From CAYNLG01 sp964397995 (lineage in GTDB: Bacteria > Planctomycetota > Phycisphaerae > FEN-1346), in NCBI GenBank assembly GCA_964397995.1, contig CAYNLG010000016.1:1-57840 (forward strand): a stretch of DNA of 57,840 nt. The letters are read 5' to 3'. The notes beneath the pieces are model-generated. The model was not told the origin of the DNA. It saw nothing but the letters and a program-made list of their open reading frames with translations, and did not search any database. Numbering within the stretch: position 1 is the first letter of the stretch; the number at the start of each line of letters is the position of its first letter. The position numbers and the translations under genes were made by a program. This document shows positions 24,648 through 31,955 of this stretch, piece by piece.

Positions 24648-26509
24648 GAGCCGCCCCCTTTCACGGCGGCGGCCCGGATATCCAGGCAGGCCATCCGCAT
24701 GGTATCGCGGACGATCATGCGACCGCCGGCGATGGCGATGGGGCCCCAAGCCTCGTGCCCGTTCTCGAAGATCAGGGCCGAGTCCAGCGGCCGCCACGCC
24801 TCCGGCGTCGCCTCGGCCACGGTCAGGCGGCCCTCGTCGTTCATGATGAACAGGAGCCCGTCGGCGATGACGTACGGCCCGCCGCCGAACTGCCAGTCCG
24901 AGCCGCTCCGCCACACATGGTTCATCTCCAGGTCCAGGCAGACCATCTGGCTCGAAAGACCGCCCGCATCGGTCGGCAGCATGCCGAAAACGTGGTTTTC
25001 GAAGAAGATGGGCGTGTGCTGGACCGAGCCCAGGTCCTTCGGGCCGCCTTCGAAGAGCGGCTCTTCGTCGACCGTGAAGGCGTCGCCTTGGCGGCGGACG
25101 CGAATGACCATGCTGCCCGCCCCGTAGCCCGCCGACAGCAGCAGCCGCCCCCCCGGCAGGGGCAGCGGCGAAGCCGCCGGCACGCGCACCCGCCAGAGGT
25201 CGGTCATCCAGAGCGGCGTGCCGGATGCGGCATCGACGCCCGCGACGCCGCCGCTCCCGTTGTAGACGTACATCCGCACGCCGCCCAGCTCCATGGGCGT
25301 CACGGAAACGTGCGTCATGTCCCATTCGTCGGGATTCGGCGTTTCCCAGAGGGTTTCGCCGGTCGCCAGGTCCAGGGCCGCCATCAGCACGTCCTTGCCC
25401 GCCGGGGCGAGGATCACGCGCCCGTCCTCGATGACCGGGCACTGGCCCGCGTTCCACTTCGGCACCTCCGTGCCGTACTCGCGGACCAGGTCGACGGACC
25501 ACTTGAGCTCTCCCGTGGCGGCGTCCAGGCACGTCACGTGAGCCTTCGGGCCGAGGGAGACGACGCACCCGTCGGCAACGGCCGGCGTGGTGCGGCTGAA
25601 GCCGTGCTGGCGCTTGACCTTGACATTGTAGTAGTACCGCCAGAGGTCCCGGCCGTCGGCCAGCGACAGGCACCGCAGGCAGTCCCCGTGCCGCCGCCGC
25701 TTCAACAGCTCCGGCCAGGACGAGACGATGAGCATGCGGTTGAGGCGCGGCAAGTTGCGTTCGTCCACGCCCTTCTTCAGGCGCATCTCCGGCCGGCCGC
25801 CCTCCTCCTGCGGCTCGAACGTCGCCAGGTACCGGCGGTGCTCGCCGGGCAGATCCACGCCCTCGAAGGCCGCTTGGTCGAAGAACTCCCAGTCCGCCAG
25901 AAGGGCGTTCAGGGCCTCCAAAACGGCCGTCCGGGCCGTTTCGTCCTTCGCGCCGGCGGCGTCCGCCAGCGTCCGGACCGAGGCCCGGCCCCCGTCGCCG
26001 AGGCGGTCCCAGACCCGCTTCGCCGGGCCGGGCGACCCGGTCGCCTCGCCCCCCGCCAGGGCCTTCGCCAAACCCGGCCAGTCGAGCACGTCTTCAGAGG
26101 TAAATGTCCACACGTCCGGTGGGTCATAGTCCAGCACGTACACGCGGCCTTCATGAATAGCCGCCGACGCGTAGCCCTCGCCGAGTTCGATCTGCCAGAG
26201 CTTCGGCGGGCCCTCGTCCGGCCAGCTGCGGGCCAGCGGAACGGCCTCCCGGCTGATGTTCGTCAGATCCGGTCCGCGGAACGCCGGCCACGACCCCGGC
26301 CAGTCCGGCGCCGAGGCGTCATACCGCACCAGACGCGGTTCCAGGCCCGCCAGGGCGGCTTCCTCGTCCGAGAGGTGGGCGCGGTCCGCTCCCGGGAGGC
26401 GCGGGCCGAGCTGGTAGGCCGAGCCCGTGCTCAGCCAGACACCGACCGCGACGATCAGCCCGGCGGCGACCGCCAGCGGAACACCTCGCGTGATCCATCG
26501 GGGCTGCAT
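24644..26509 (-). CDS. Membrane-anchored PQQ-like beta-propeller protein, first gene of redox operon
   Basis: 621 residues from an ATG at 26509 with AGGGGAA upstream. One N-terminal helix (about 10-28) anchors an external propeller. Early blades include WPAFRGPDLTNIS and YASAAIHEGRVYVLDYD. They are interrupted by a helical insert of roughly 130 residues (from about residue 120, containing FFDQAAFEGVDLPGEHRRYLA). Later blades include CLDAATGELKWSVDL, AALDLATGETLWETP and AGVDAASGTPLWMTDLW. Heme motifs are absent. This large insert is unusual for PQQ_2-type propellers. The gene opens the minus-strand operon and overlaps the NHL-like gene (ATGA). Confidence 0.83.
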   Translation of the reverse strand: MQPRWITRGVPLAVAAGLIVAVGVWLSTGSAYQLGPRLPGADRAHLSDEEAALAGLEPRLVRYDASAPDWPGSWPAFRGPDLTNISREAVPLARSWPDEGPPKLWQIELGEGYASAAIHEGRVYVLDYDPPDVWTFTSEDVLDWPGLAKALAGGEATGSPGPAKRVWDRLGDGGRASVRTLADAAGAKDETARTAVLEALNALLADWEFFDQAAFEGVDLPGEHRRYLATFEPQEEGGRPEMRLKKGVDERNLPRLNRMLIVSSWPELLKRRRHGDCLRCLSLADGRDLWRYYYNVKVKRQHGFSRTTPAVADGCVVSLGPKAHVTCLDAATGELKWSVDLVREYGTEVPKWNAGQCPVIEDGRVILAPAGKDVLMAALDLATGETLWETPNPDEWDMTHVSVTPMELGGVRMYVYNGSGGVAGVDAASGTPLWMTDLWRVRVPAASPLPLPGGRLLLSAGYGAGSMVIRVRRQGDAFTVDEEPLFEGGPKDLGSVQHTPIFFENHVFGMLPTDAGGLSSQMVCLDLEMNHVWRSGSDWQFGGGPYVIADGLLFIMNDEGRLTVAEATPEAWRPLDSALIFENGHEAWGPIAIAGGRMIVRDTMRMACLDIRAAAVKGGGS

Positions 26510-26543
26510 GGGGTTCCCCTGATGCCCTCCATTGAACCGAGGC

Positions 26544-26572
26544 ATTGTAGGCGGGCACCGGTGAAAAAGCCA
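26544..26572 (-). promoter_or_regulatory. Candidate promoter of the redox operon
   Basis: On the minus strand TGGCTT (26572-26567) and TACAAT (26549-26544) are 17 bases apart. Transcription would start near 26537, only about 28 bases before the ATG of the first operon gene. The -10 is strong and the -35 is weak, which fits a regulated promoter. Confidence 0.5.
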
Positions 26573-26584
26573 CCTGCGTCCCGG

Positions 26585-26598
26585 CCGCGAATTCGCGG
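26585..26598. promoter_or_regulatory. Perfect 14-bp palindrome between divergent genes (operator candidate)
   Basis: CCGCGAATTCGCGG is a perfect dyad. It sits just upstream of the candidate redox-operon promoter and within the 173-base divergent gap shared with the cyclase-family gene. The position suits a repressor or activator site. Confidence 0.4.
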
Positions 26599-26682
26599 GC
26601 GTACGGGCCTTTCCGCTGGCGTCCGTGCCCCCGGCGCGATAGGGTCGGCCCGCGCGGCCACGCCGGCCGCCGGGGAGGCGCC

Positions 26683-27312
26683 ATGGCCCTCATGGATATT
26701 TCTGTCCCGATGCGTCCCGGCATGCCCGTCTGGCCGGGGGACCCCGAATTCGGGCTCCTATGGCCCAGTCGCGTGGACGCGGGCGACGCCTCGACGAACT
26801 CGCGGATCGCCCTCAGCAGCCACACGGGGACGCACGTCGACGCCCCGATGCACTTTATCCGCGGCGGCGTGAGCCTGGACGCCGTCCCGCCGGACGTCTT
26901 CGTCGGCCCGTGCCGGGTCGTGGACGCCGGCGACGCGGCCGCGATCCCCTCCGAGACGGTCCGCCGCGCGGGCCTCGACGGCATCGACCGGGTAGTCTTT
27001 CGTACGCGCAACTCCGCGTGGATAAGGGACCGATTCGACCCCGAATTCGTGGCTTTTGAGCCGGAGGCGGCCGAGGCGCTTGCCGCGATCGGCCCTCGCC
27101 TGGTGGGCATCGACGCCCCGAGCGTGGACCCGTACGGGGCGCCCGGGCACCCGGCGCACATGGCGCTGCTCGGGAGCGGCCGGGTGCTCGCGCTCCTCGA
27201 GTGGCTCGCCCTGGGGGAGGTGGAGGCCGGGGACTACGAACTTCTCTGCGCGCCGCTGGCGGTGGCGGGGGCGGAGGCCGCGCCGTGCCGCGCACTTCTG
27301 CGATCCATCTGA
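26683..27312 (+). CDS. Cyclase/kynurenine formamidase-like metal hydrolase
   Basis: 209 residues from an ATG at 26683 with CGGGGAGG upstream. The cyclase-family metal site SHTGTHVDAPMHF is intact, with further signatures PMRPGMPVWPGDP, GIDAPSVDP and HMALL. The length is normal for bacterial KynB-like proteins. Members hydrolyse arylformamides or related cyclic amides and esters with Zn or Mn. Tryptophan breakdown cannot be assumed, since no other kynurenine gene is nearby. It is transcribed away from the redox operon, and a terminator follows. Confidence 0.85.
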   Translation: MALMDISVPMRPGMPVWPGDPEFGLLWPSRVDAGDASTNSRIALSSHTGTHVDAPMHFIRGGVSLDAVPPDVFVGPCRVVDAGDAAAIPSETVRRAGLDGIDRVVFRTRNSAWIRDRFDPEFVAFEPEAAEALAAIGPRLVGIDAPSVDPYGAPGHPAHMALLGSGRVLALLEWLALGEVEAGDYELLCAPLAVAGAEAAPCRALLRSI

Positions 27313-27317
27313 ATGTC

Positions 27318-27361
27318 TGGCGCCCCAGGCGCCCCCCCACGGGGCGTCCGGCGCGTTTTCT
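27318..27361 (+). terminator. Probable terminator after the cyclase-family gene
   Basis: GGCGCCCC (27329-27336) can pair with GGGGCGTC (27341-27348) across a short C-rich loop. An outer GGCGCC/GGCGC arm and TTTTCTAT follow. It starts six bases after the stop. Confidence 0.55.
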
Positions 27362-28359
27362 ATAGTGTCGGTTTGTATCTTATAGTATCGCGCAAACGAC
27401 CGGAAATCGGCCTTCTTTTGGCCTTTTCCGGCCTTTTTCCGGACGCGGAATAACTTTTTCTGGCCTCCGTTTTGCCGTTCTGTGTCCTCTTTTTGCCCCC
27501 TTTTGCCTTTCTATTGCCGGTTTTTGTCTTTCTTTTCCCGCAGGCCGGGGTCCCGCTCGCGGCCGCGCGCGATCCGCGGCCACCGACGGAGCCCGCGCCG
27601 CCGGTGGCACAGAACGCATCGCGATTCGTTCGCTGCCGATTTCTGACTACGGGTGTCGTCGCGGGGGTTGGGCAAGATGGGAGAGATGGGCAAGGTGGCT
27701 TGCCCCGGGTGCGATTTTCATCTGCCCTCCCCCGGTTCGACTTGCCTTGTCTCATGGCATGGGGCAGAGTGCATCTGTGCGCCGTGGCGCGTGGGCCGCG
27801 CCCTGGCGCCGGGTCCAGGCGGGGAGTTTGGGATGCGGCAGATGGTGTGGCGTGTGCTCGTGGCGTCGGCGGCGCCGGGGGGCGCGGTGGGGGTACTGCT
27901 TGGCGCCCTGGCGCTGGTGCGGCGAAGGCAGGCCGCTACGTGGCGGGTTGATAAATGCCGAAGCCGCAATACGCATGCGGGTGAAGACAACAGAAAAGAA
28001 GAATGGCGAGAACGGCCAAGCGAAACTCACGGGCAGGAAGCCCGTGCTACTGAAAACGGCGAACAACAGACGCGGCGGCACGCGCCGCGGGGAAAACGGC
28101 GGGCAGCGCAAACGGCCGAGGGACACAAGACGGCATGGGCCGATCAGTTACGCCTTGCGGCCAATCGTGGGCGGCGAACGCCCCGCGTGAAGGCAACCCC
28201 CGCGGCGCAAGAACCGCCCCCTCCCGGTCTTCCTGACGCCGCGCCCATCCTCAAAATCCCACCCGCTTTTCGCTGAACCGGGGCGCCGCGCCGGCCGATG
28301 AATAACCAGAGCCCTTACCCGGTATTCAGGGATGCCCTTAGACACCAGACGGAGGCGGC
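27362..28359. other. 1-kb intergenic zone with pyrimidine tract and palindromic repeat
   Basis: No reading frame here has a recognisable product. The first part has two direct TATAGTxTCG copies (27360-27369 and 27382-27391). A strongly strand-asymmetric pyrimidine tract (about 27399-27540) follows, built of degenerate GGCCTTTT/CCGG units. One copy of the dispersed palindrome lies at 28028-28046. The 27841-28000 part can be read as a short hydrophobic peptide on the plus strand, but its composition is not convincing. Confidence 0.6.
28028..28046 (+). repeat. Dispersed palindrome copy 1
   Basis: CACGGGC/GCCCGTG stem (7 bp) with loop AGGAA, followed by CTAC. It is a member of the five-copy family described for 28951, 30471, 33712 and 50161; only the loop differs here. 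Confidence 0.75.
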
Positions 28360-28725
28360 ATGGTCACGGTGGACCCCACGGGTAAAGCGACGTTTCTTTT
28401 TCGCCACAAAACCGATGGTCCGGTTTACGTCGTGGGGGACTTCTGTCACTGGCAGACGGACCATCTGCCGATGCGCCGCATCTCGGAGAGCGAATGGGTC
28501 CTGATGATGCGTTTGCCGCCCGGCACGTATGAGTTCCGCTACGTCGCGGGCGGCGAGTGGTTCAGCGACTACGCGGCGTTCGGGCTCCAGCGGAACCCGA
28601 TGGGCGAGCTGAACTCCGTGGTGCGGGTGCCGAAGGCGAAGCCGGCGGTCCGCGAGCCGGCGCCGGTGGCGCTGCCGGCCGCCCGGCCGCCAGCTTGCGG
28701 CCGCAAGCTGGCCCGATCGGCGTGA
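28360..28725 (+). CDS. Glycogen-binding-like (CBM48/E-set) small protein
   Basis: 121 residues, with an ATG at 28360 behind GGAGG. The core (about 8-95) is an early-set domain: ATFLFRHKTDGPVYVVGDFCHW, WVLMMRLPPGTYEFRYVAGGEWFSDYAA and NSVVRVP. This is the AMPK-beta/isoamylase-N glycogen-binding pattern, with no enzyme attached. The C-terminus is Pro/Ala-rich and probably unstructured. A role in alpha-glucan binding or regulation is inferred from the fold. Confidence 0.82.
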   Translation: MVTVDPTGKATFLFRHKTDGPVYVVGDFCHWQTDHLPMRRISESEWVLMMRLPPGTYEFRYVAGGEWFSDYAAFGLQRNPMGELNSVVRVPKAKPAVREPAPVALPAARPPACGRKLARSA

Positions 28726-28803
28726 ACTGAGGGCCGGCAACAACCTGCGAATGCCCCCTGGGCGGCGCGCCTCCCCCAATAGCGCGTCGCCCATTTCTTT
28801 TGA

Positions 28804-28973
28804 ATGCGGAATGCGGAATACAGGCAAAGACGGAAGACAGCACACGACCGAAAGAGCCGAGGCAACACGTCAGACGACAGCCATAGCGGCGTCACAGGGC
28901 CGGCGCAGTCCATAGAAGACGGCGAACGGCCAAGACGACGAACCAAGACTCACGGGCAGGATGCCCGTGCTAC
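28804..28973 (+). repeat. Long intergenic repeat, copy A (170 bp)
   Basis: This block is about 85 percent identical by eye to 30319-30493. Shared landmarks in order are GGCAAAGACGGAA, CACACGACC, AACACGTCAGACGACAGCC, ATAGCGGCGTCACA, GCAGTCCATAGAAGACGGC and the terminal palindrome ending GCTAC. It contains no gene and lies just before the DUF3524-type gene. Confidence 0.8.
28951..28969 (+). repeat. Dispersed palindrome copy 2
   Basis: CACGGGCAGGATGCCCGTG, a 7-bp stem with loop AGGAT, followed by CTACG. It forms the right end of the 170-bp repeat copy A. Confidence 0.8.
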
Positions 28974-29059
28974 GCGCCTTGGCTGGCGCTACGGCGGGCC
29001 GGGTGGCTACGGCGTGGGCAACGGTTGCGGCGGGGGCGGGGAGCGGCTAGGATGCGGCG

Positions 29060-30181
29060 GTGGCGCGGCCCTTGCGCATTTTGGCGCTGGAACCCTATCA
29101 CGGGGGGTCGCACGCGCAGTTCCTGGCGGGGTTGACGGCCCATAGCCGCCACCAGTGGACGCTGCTCGCGATGCCCGCCCGGAAATGGAAGTGGCGGATG
29201 CGGGGGGCCGCCATCCACCTCGCGCGCGAGGCGGCGCCGCTGGTGGACCGGCCGTGGGACCTCGTCTTCACGTGCGATTTTCTGTCGGTGGCGGATTGGC
29301 GGGCGCTGGCGCCGCGGGCGCTTCGCGACGTCCCGGTGGTCACGTACTTCCACGAGAACCAGCTCAGCTACCCGCTGGAACCCGGGCAGACGCGGGACTT
29401 CCAGTACGGATTCACGAACCTGACGACGTGCCTGGCGTCCGACGCGGTGTGGTTCAACTCGGCGTTCCACCGGGAGGCGTTCCTGGAGGCGGTGAACGGG
29501 CTGCTCGGGAAGATGCCGGACTACGTGCCGGAGGGCCTGGTGGCGGCGGTGCACGACCGCAGCCGCGTGGTCCCGCCGGGGTTGGACCTGGAGGGCTTGG
29601 CGACGGAGCCGCGCGCGGCCCCGCCGGCGCCGCCGCTCACGATCCTCTGGAGCCACCGGTGGGAGTACGACAAGAACCCGGACGCCTTTTTCGAGGTGCT
29701 CTTCTTTCTCGCGCAGGAGGAGGTGCCGTTCCGGCTGGCGGTGCTGGGGGAGACGTTCCGCAAGTGGCCGCCCGTTTTTGAGGAGGCGCGGCGTCGGCTG
29801 GCGGGGCGGCTCGTGCAGTTCGGGTACGTGCCGGACCGGGCGGCGTACGAGGCGCAGGTGAAGGCGGCGGACGTGGTGGTGTCAACGGCGATCCACGAGT
29901 TCTTCGGCCTGTCGGTGGTGGAGGCGGCGGCCGCGGGGTGCTTTCCGCTGCTGCCCTGGCGGCTGAGCTATCCGGAGATCGTCCCGCCGGCGCTGCACGA
30001 GACGTTCCTGTACCGGACGGACGTGCAGCTGCGCCGGAAGCTGGCGGCGCTGCTGGCGGGCAAGGGACCGTGGGCGAAGGCGGCGGCGCTCGCGCGGCAC
30101 GTGCGGCGGTACGGGTGGGAGGCGTGCATCGGCGGGTATGACGCGATGCTGGAGAAGGAGGCGAGGAGGGTGACTAGGTGA
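29060..30181 (+). CDS. tRNA-queuosine mannosyltransferase-like (DUF3524/GT4) protein
   Basis: 373 residues from a GTG at 29060. The N-terminal DUF3524 domain has ILALEPYHGGSHAQFL, LVFTCDFLSVADWRAL and TYFHENQLSYPLEPGQ. A GT-B glycosyltransferase C-terminal domain follows, with ILWSHRWEYDKNPDAFFE and the donor-site loop STAIHEFFGLSVVEAAAAG. This is the QTMAN/GTDC1 family, whose characterised members mannosylate queuosine in tRNA-Asp. A queC gene lies at 50.2 kb, so the organism makes preQ0 and probably queuosine, which supports the assignment. The gene is bracketed by two copies of the long intergenic repeat. Confidence 0.85.
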   Translation: MARPLRILALEPYHGGSHAQFLAGLTAHSRHQWTLLAMPARKWKWRMRGAAIHLAREAAPLVDRPWDLVFTCDFLSVADWRALAPRALRDVPVVTYFHENQLSYPLEPGQTRDFQYGFTNLTTCLASDAVWFNSAFHREAFLEAVNGLLGKMPDYVPEGLVAAVHDRSRVVPPGLDLEGLATEPRAAPPAPPLTILWSHRWEYDKNPDAFFEVLFFLAQEEVPFRLAVLGETFRKWPPVFEEARRRLAGRLVQFGYVPDRAAYEAQVKAADVVVSTAIHEFFGLSVVEAAAAGCFPLLPWRLSYPEIVPPALHETFLYRTDVQLRRKLAALLAGKGPWAKAAALARHVRRYGWEACIGGYDAMLEKEARRVTR

Positions 30182-30318
30182 CTAAGTCATTAGGGCGGGG
30201 CCCGGGTCGGCGAACGAGGGGCGGACACGCGCGAGGCTGGCGGCGTGACGCCGGATTGGAGCGGTGGCATGTGCCAGGCCCGGGTTTGCCGCGGCGCTGG
30301 CGCCGCGCGAAGCCAGGA

Positions 30319-30493
30319 AATGCGGAACGCGGAGTCCAGGCAAAGACGGAAAGCGGCACACGACCAAGACAGCACGGGTAACACGTCAGACGACAGCCAT
30401 AGCGGCGTCACAAAGCCGCCGCAGTCCATAGAAGACGGCAAACGGCGAAAACGACAAGACGGCAAAACCTCACGGGCAGGATGCCCGTGCTAC
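30319..30493 (+). repeat. Long intergenic repeat, copy B (175 bp)
   Basis: Partner of 28804-28973 in the same orientation. It begins AATGCGGAACGCGGAGTCC and ends in the palindrome plus GCTAC, 10 bases before the MutY start codon. It differs by scattered substitutions and small indels. The rest of the gap (30182-30318) shows no gene. Confidence 0.8.
30471..30489 (+). repeat. Dispersed palindrome copy 3
   Basis: CACGGGCAGGATGCCCGTG, identical to copy 2, followed by CTACG. It ends 14 bases before the mutY start codon, so it would fold beside the ribosome-binding region of that gene. Confidence 0.82.
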
Positions 30494-30503
30494 GGGAAAG
30501 CGG

Positions 30504-31727
30504 ATGACGGCAGCGCAGGCGGACTACGGTGGGCGGCTGGATGAGGCGGCCGTGCGGGCGCTGAGGCGCCGGCTCCTGGCGTGGTTTCGGCGGACGCAAC
30601 GGGACCTGCCCTGGCGCCGGACGCGCGACCCGTACCGCATCTGGGTCTCGGAGGTCATGCTCCAGCAGACCCAGGTCACGACGGTGGTGCCGTATTACGC
30701 GCGGTTCCTGGAGGCGTTTCCGACGGTCGCGGCCTTGGCCGAAGCCGCCGACGAGGCCCTCCTCGGCGTGTGGCAGGGGCTCGGATACTATCGCCGGGCG
30801 ATGCACCTGCGACGGGCCGCGCAAGCCATCGTCCGCGACCACGCGGGTCACGTGCCGGACGATCCCGAGGCGTTCGCCGCCCTGCCCGGTGTCGGCCGGT
30901 ACACGTGCGGAGCGGTCCAGTCGATCGCGTTCGGGCACCGGCTGGCGGCGGTGGACGGCAACGCGGTCCGGGTGCTCGCGCGGTGGCTGGCGGTGGAGGA
31001 GGCGGTGGACGGGGGGGCGGTGCAGGCGGGGCTGTGGGCGGCGGCGGCGCGGCTCCTTTCGCCGCGCGCGCCGGGGCGGTGGAACGAGGCCGTCATGGAG
31101 CTGGGCGCCCGCGTGTGCCTGCCGCGCGGGCCGCAGTGCCTGGTTTGCCCGGTGAGCGCGGTGTGCCTGGCGCGGGCGCGCGGCCAGCAGGACGCCCTGC
31201 CCCGGCGGAAGCCGCGCCGCAAGGTGCCGCATGTCGAGGTCGGGGCGGCCCTCGTGTGGCGGGGTGGGAAGGTGCTGCTCTGCAAGCGGCCGGCGGAGGC
31301 GATGCTGGGCGGCCTGTGGGAGTTTCCCGGCGGGAAACGCGAGCCGGGCGAGAGCATCGCGGCCTGCATCCGGCGGGAGCTGCGCGAGGAGTGCGGACTG
31401 GAGGTGGCGGTGGGCGAGCACCTGGTGGACGTGGAGCACGCGTATTCGCACTTCCGCGTGACCCTCCGCTGCTACCATTGCCGCGCGCCGAAGGGGCGGG
31501 TGCGCGACCTCGGGTGCACGGCGCACGCGTGGGTGCGGCCGGAGGCGATCGGGACGTATCCGCTGCCGGCGGCGGACGTGAAGATTCTGGAGGCGCTGGG
31601 GGTGGGGGGAGACCAGGGGCCCCTGCCCGTTCGTCGGAGAGGCGGGGGCCGCGGCGACACGCCCGGCGCCGGCGGCAGCCGCCCCGGGTACCGGGGAACC
31701 GGCGGGGCGCGGCGCGGGTCTACCTGA
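30504..31727 (+). CDS. mutY: MutY adenine DNA glycosylase with intact Nudix box
   Basis: 407 residues. The catalytic helix-hairpin-helix core has PWRRTRDPYRIWVSEVMLQQTQV, LPGVGRYTCGA and the catalytic Asp in VDGNAVRVLAR. The [4Fe-4S] site is C-x6-C-x2-C-x5-C (CLPRGPQC, LVC, PVSAVC). The C-terminal MutT-like domain, which reads 8-oxoG opposite A, has the YSHF loop. It also carries a complete Nudix box (G-x5-E-x7-REL-x-EE-x-G-L, starting GGKREPGESI), which most MutY proteins have lost. A low-complexity Gly/Arg tail of about 40 residues ends the protein. The enzyme removes A mispaired with 8-oxoguanine. Residual nucleotide-hydrolase activity is possible. Confidence 0.93.
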   Translation: MTAAQADYGGRLDEAAVRALRRRLLAWFRRTQRDLPWRRTRDPYRIWVSEVMLQQTQVTTVVPYYARFLEAFPTVAALAEAADEALLGVWQGLGYYRRAMHLRRAAQAIVRDHAGHVPDDPEAFAALPGVGRYTCGAVQSIAFGHRLAAVDGNAVRVLARWLAVEEAVDGGAVQAGLWAAAARLLSPRAPGRWNEAVMELGARVCLPRGPQCLVCPVSAVCLARARGQQDALPRRKPRRKVPHVEVGAALVWRGGKVLLCKRPAEAMLGGLWEFPGGKREPGESIAACIRRELREECGLEVAVGEHLVDVEHAYSHFRVTLRCYHCRAPKGRVRDLGCTAHAWVRPEAIGTYPLPAADVKILEALGVGGDQGPLPVRRRGGGRGDTPGAGGSRPGYRGTGGARRGST

Positions 31728-31955
31728 GGGGTGCCGCGGGGGGCGCGCCGCGCGGGCGCGGCCGAAAGGCGGCTTGTGGCGCGGGGCGGCCCGCGGTAGA
31801 CTGTGGGACCCGAGCCGCCGCGGCGGCCCGGCCGAGACGATACGCGACGAACCGGCAGGCCCGGCGGGGCCGCGGCGCGGGATGCTCATGCTCCTTATCC
31901 CCCGCGCCGGGCGGCGCCGGCGCGGCCGGCCGGACTTCAGGCAGGAGAGGCATTG

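Noticed and set aside
19506..26509. PQQ-like propellers considered as true PQQ-dependent dehydrogenases or cytochrome-linked quinoproteins
   Set aside because: I see no CxxCH heme motif and cannot identify the calcium/PQQ ligand set or the vicinal disulfide. Only the propeller fold is supported.
27360..27755. Minus-strand Lys/Arg-rich 131-codon frame
   Set aside because: It is the purine-rich complement of the pyrimidine tract, low in complexity and without family features.
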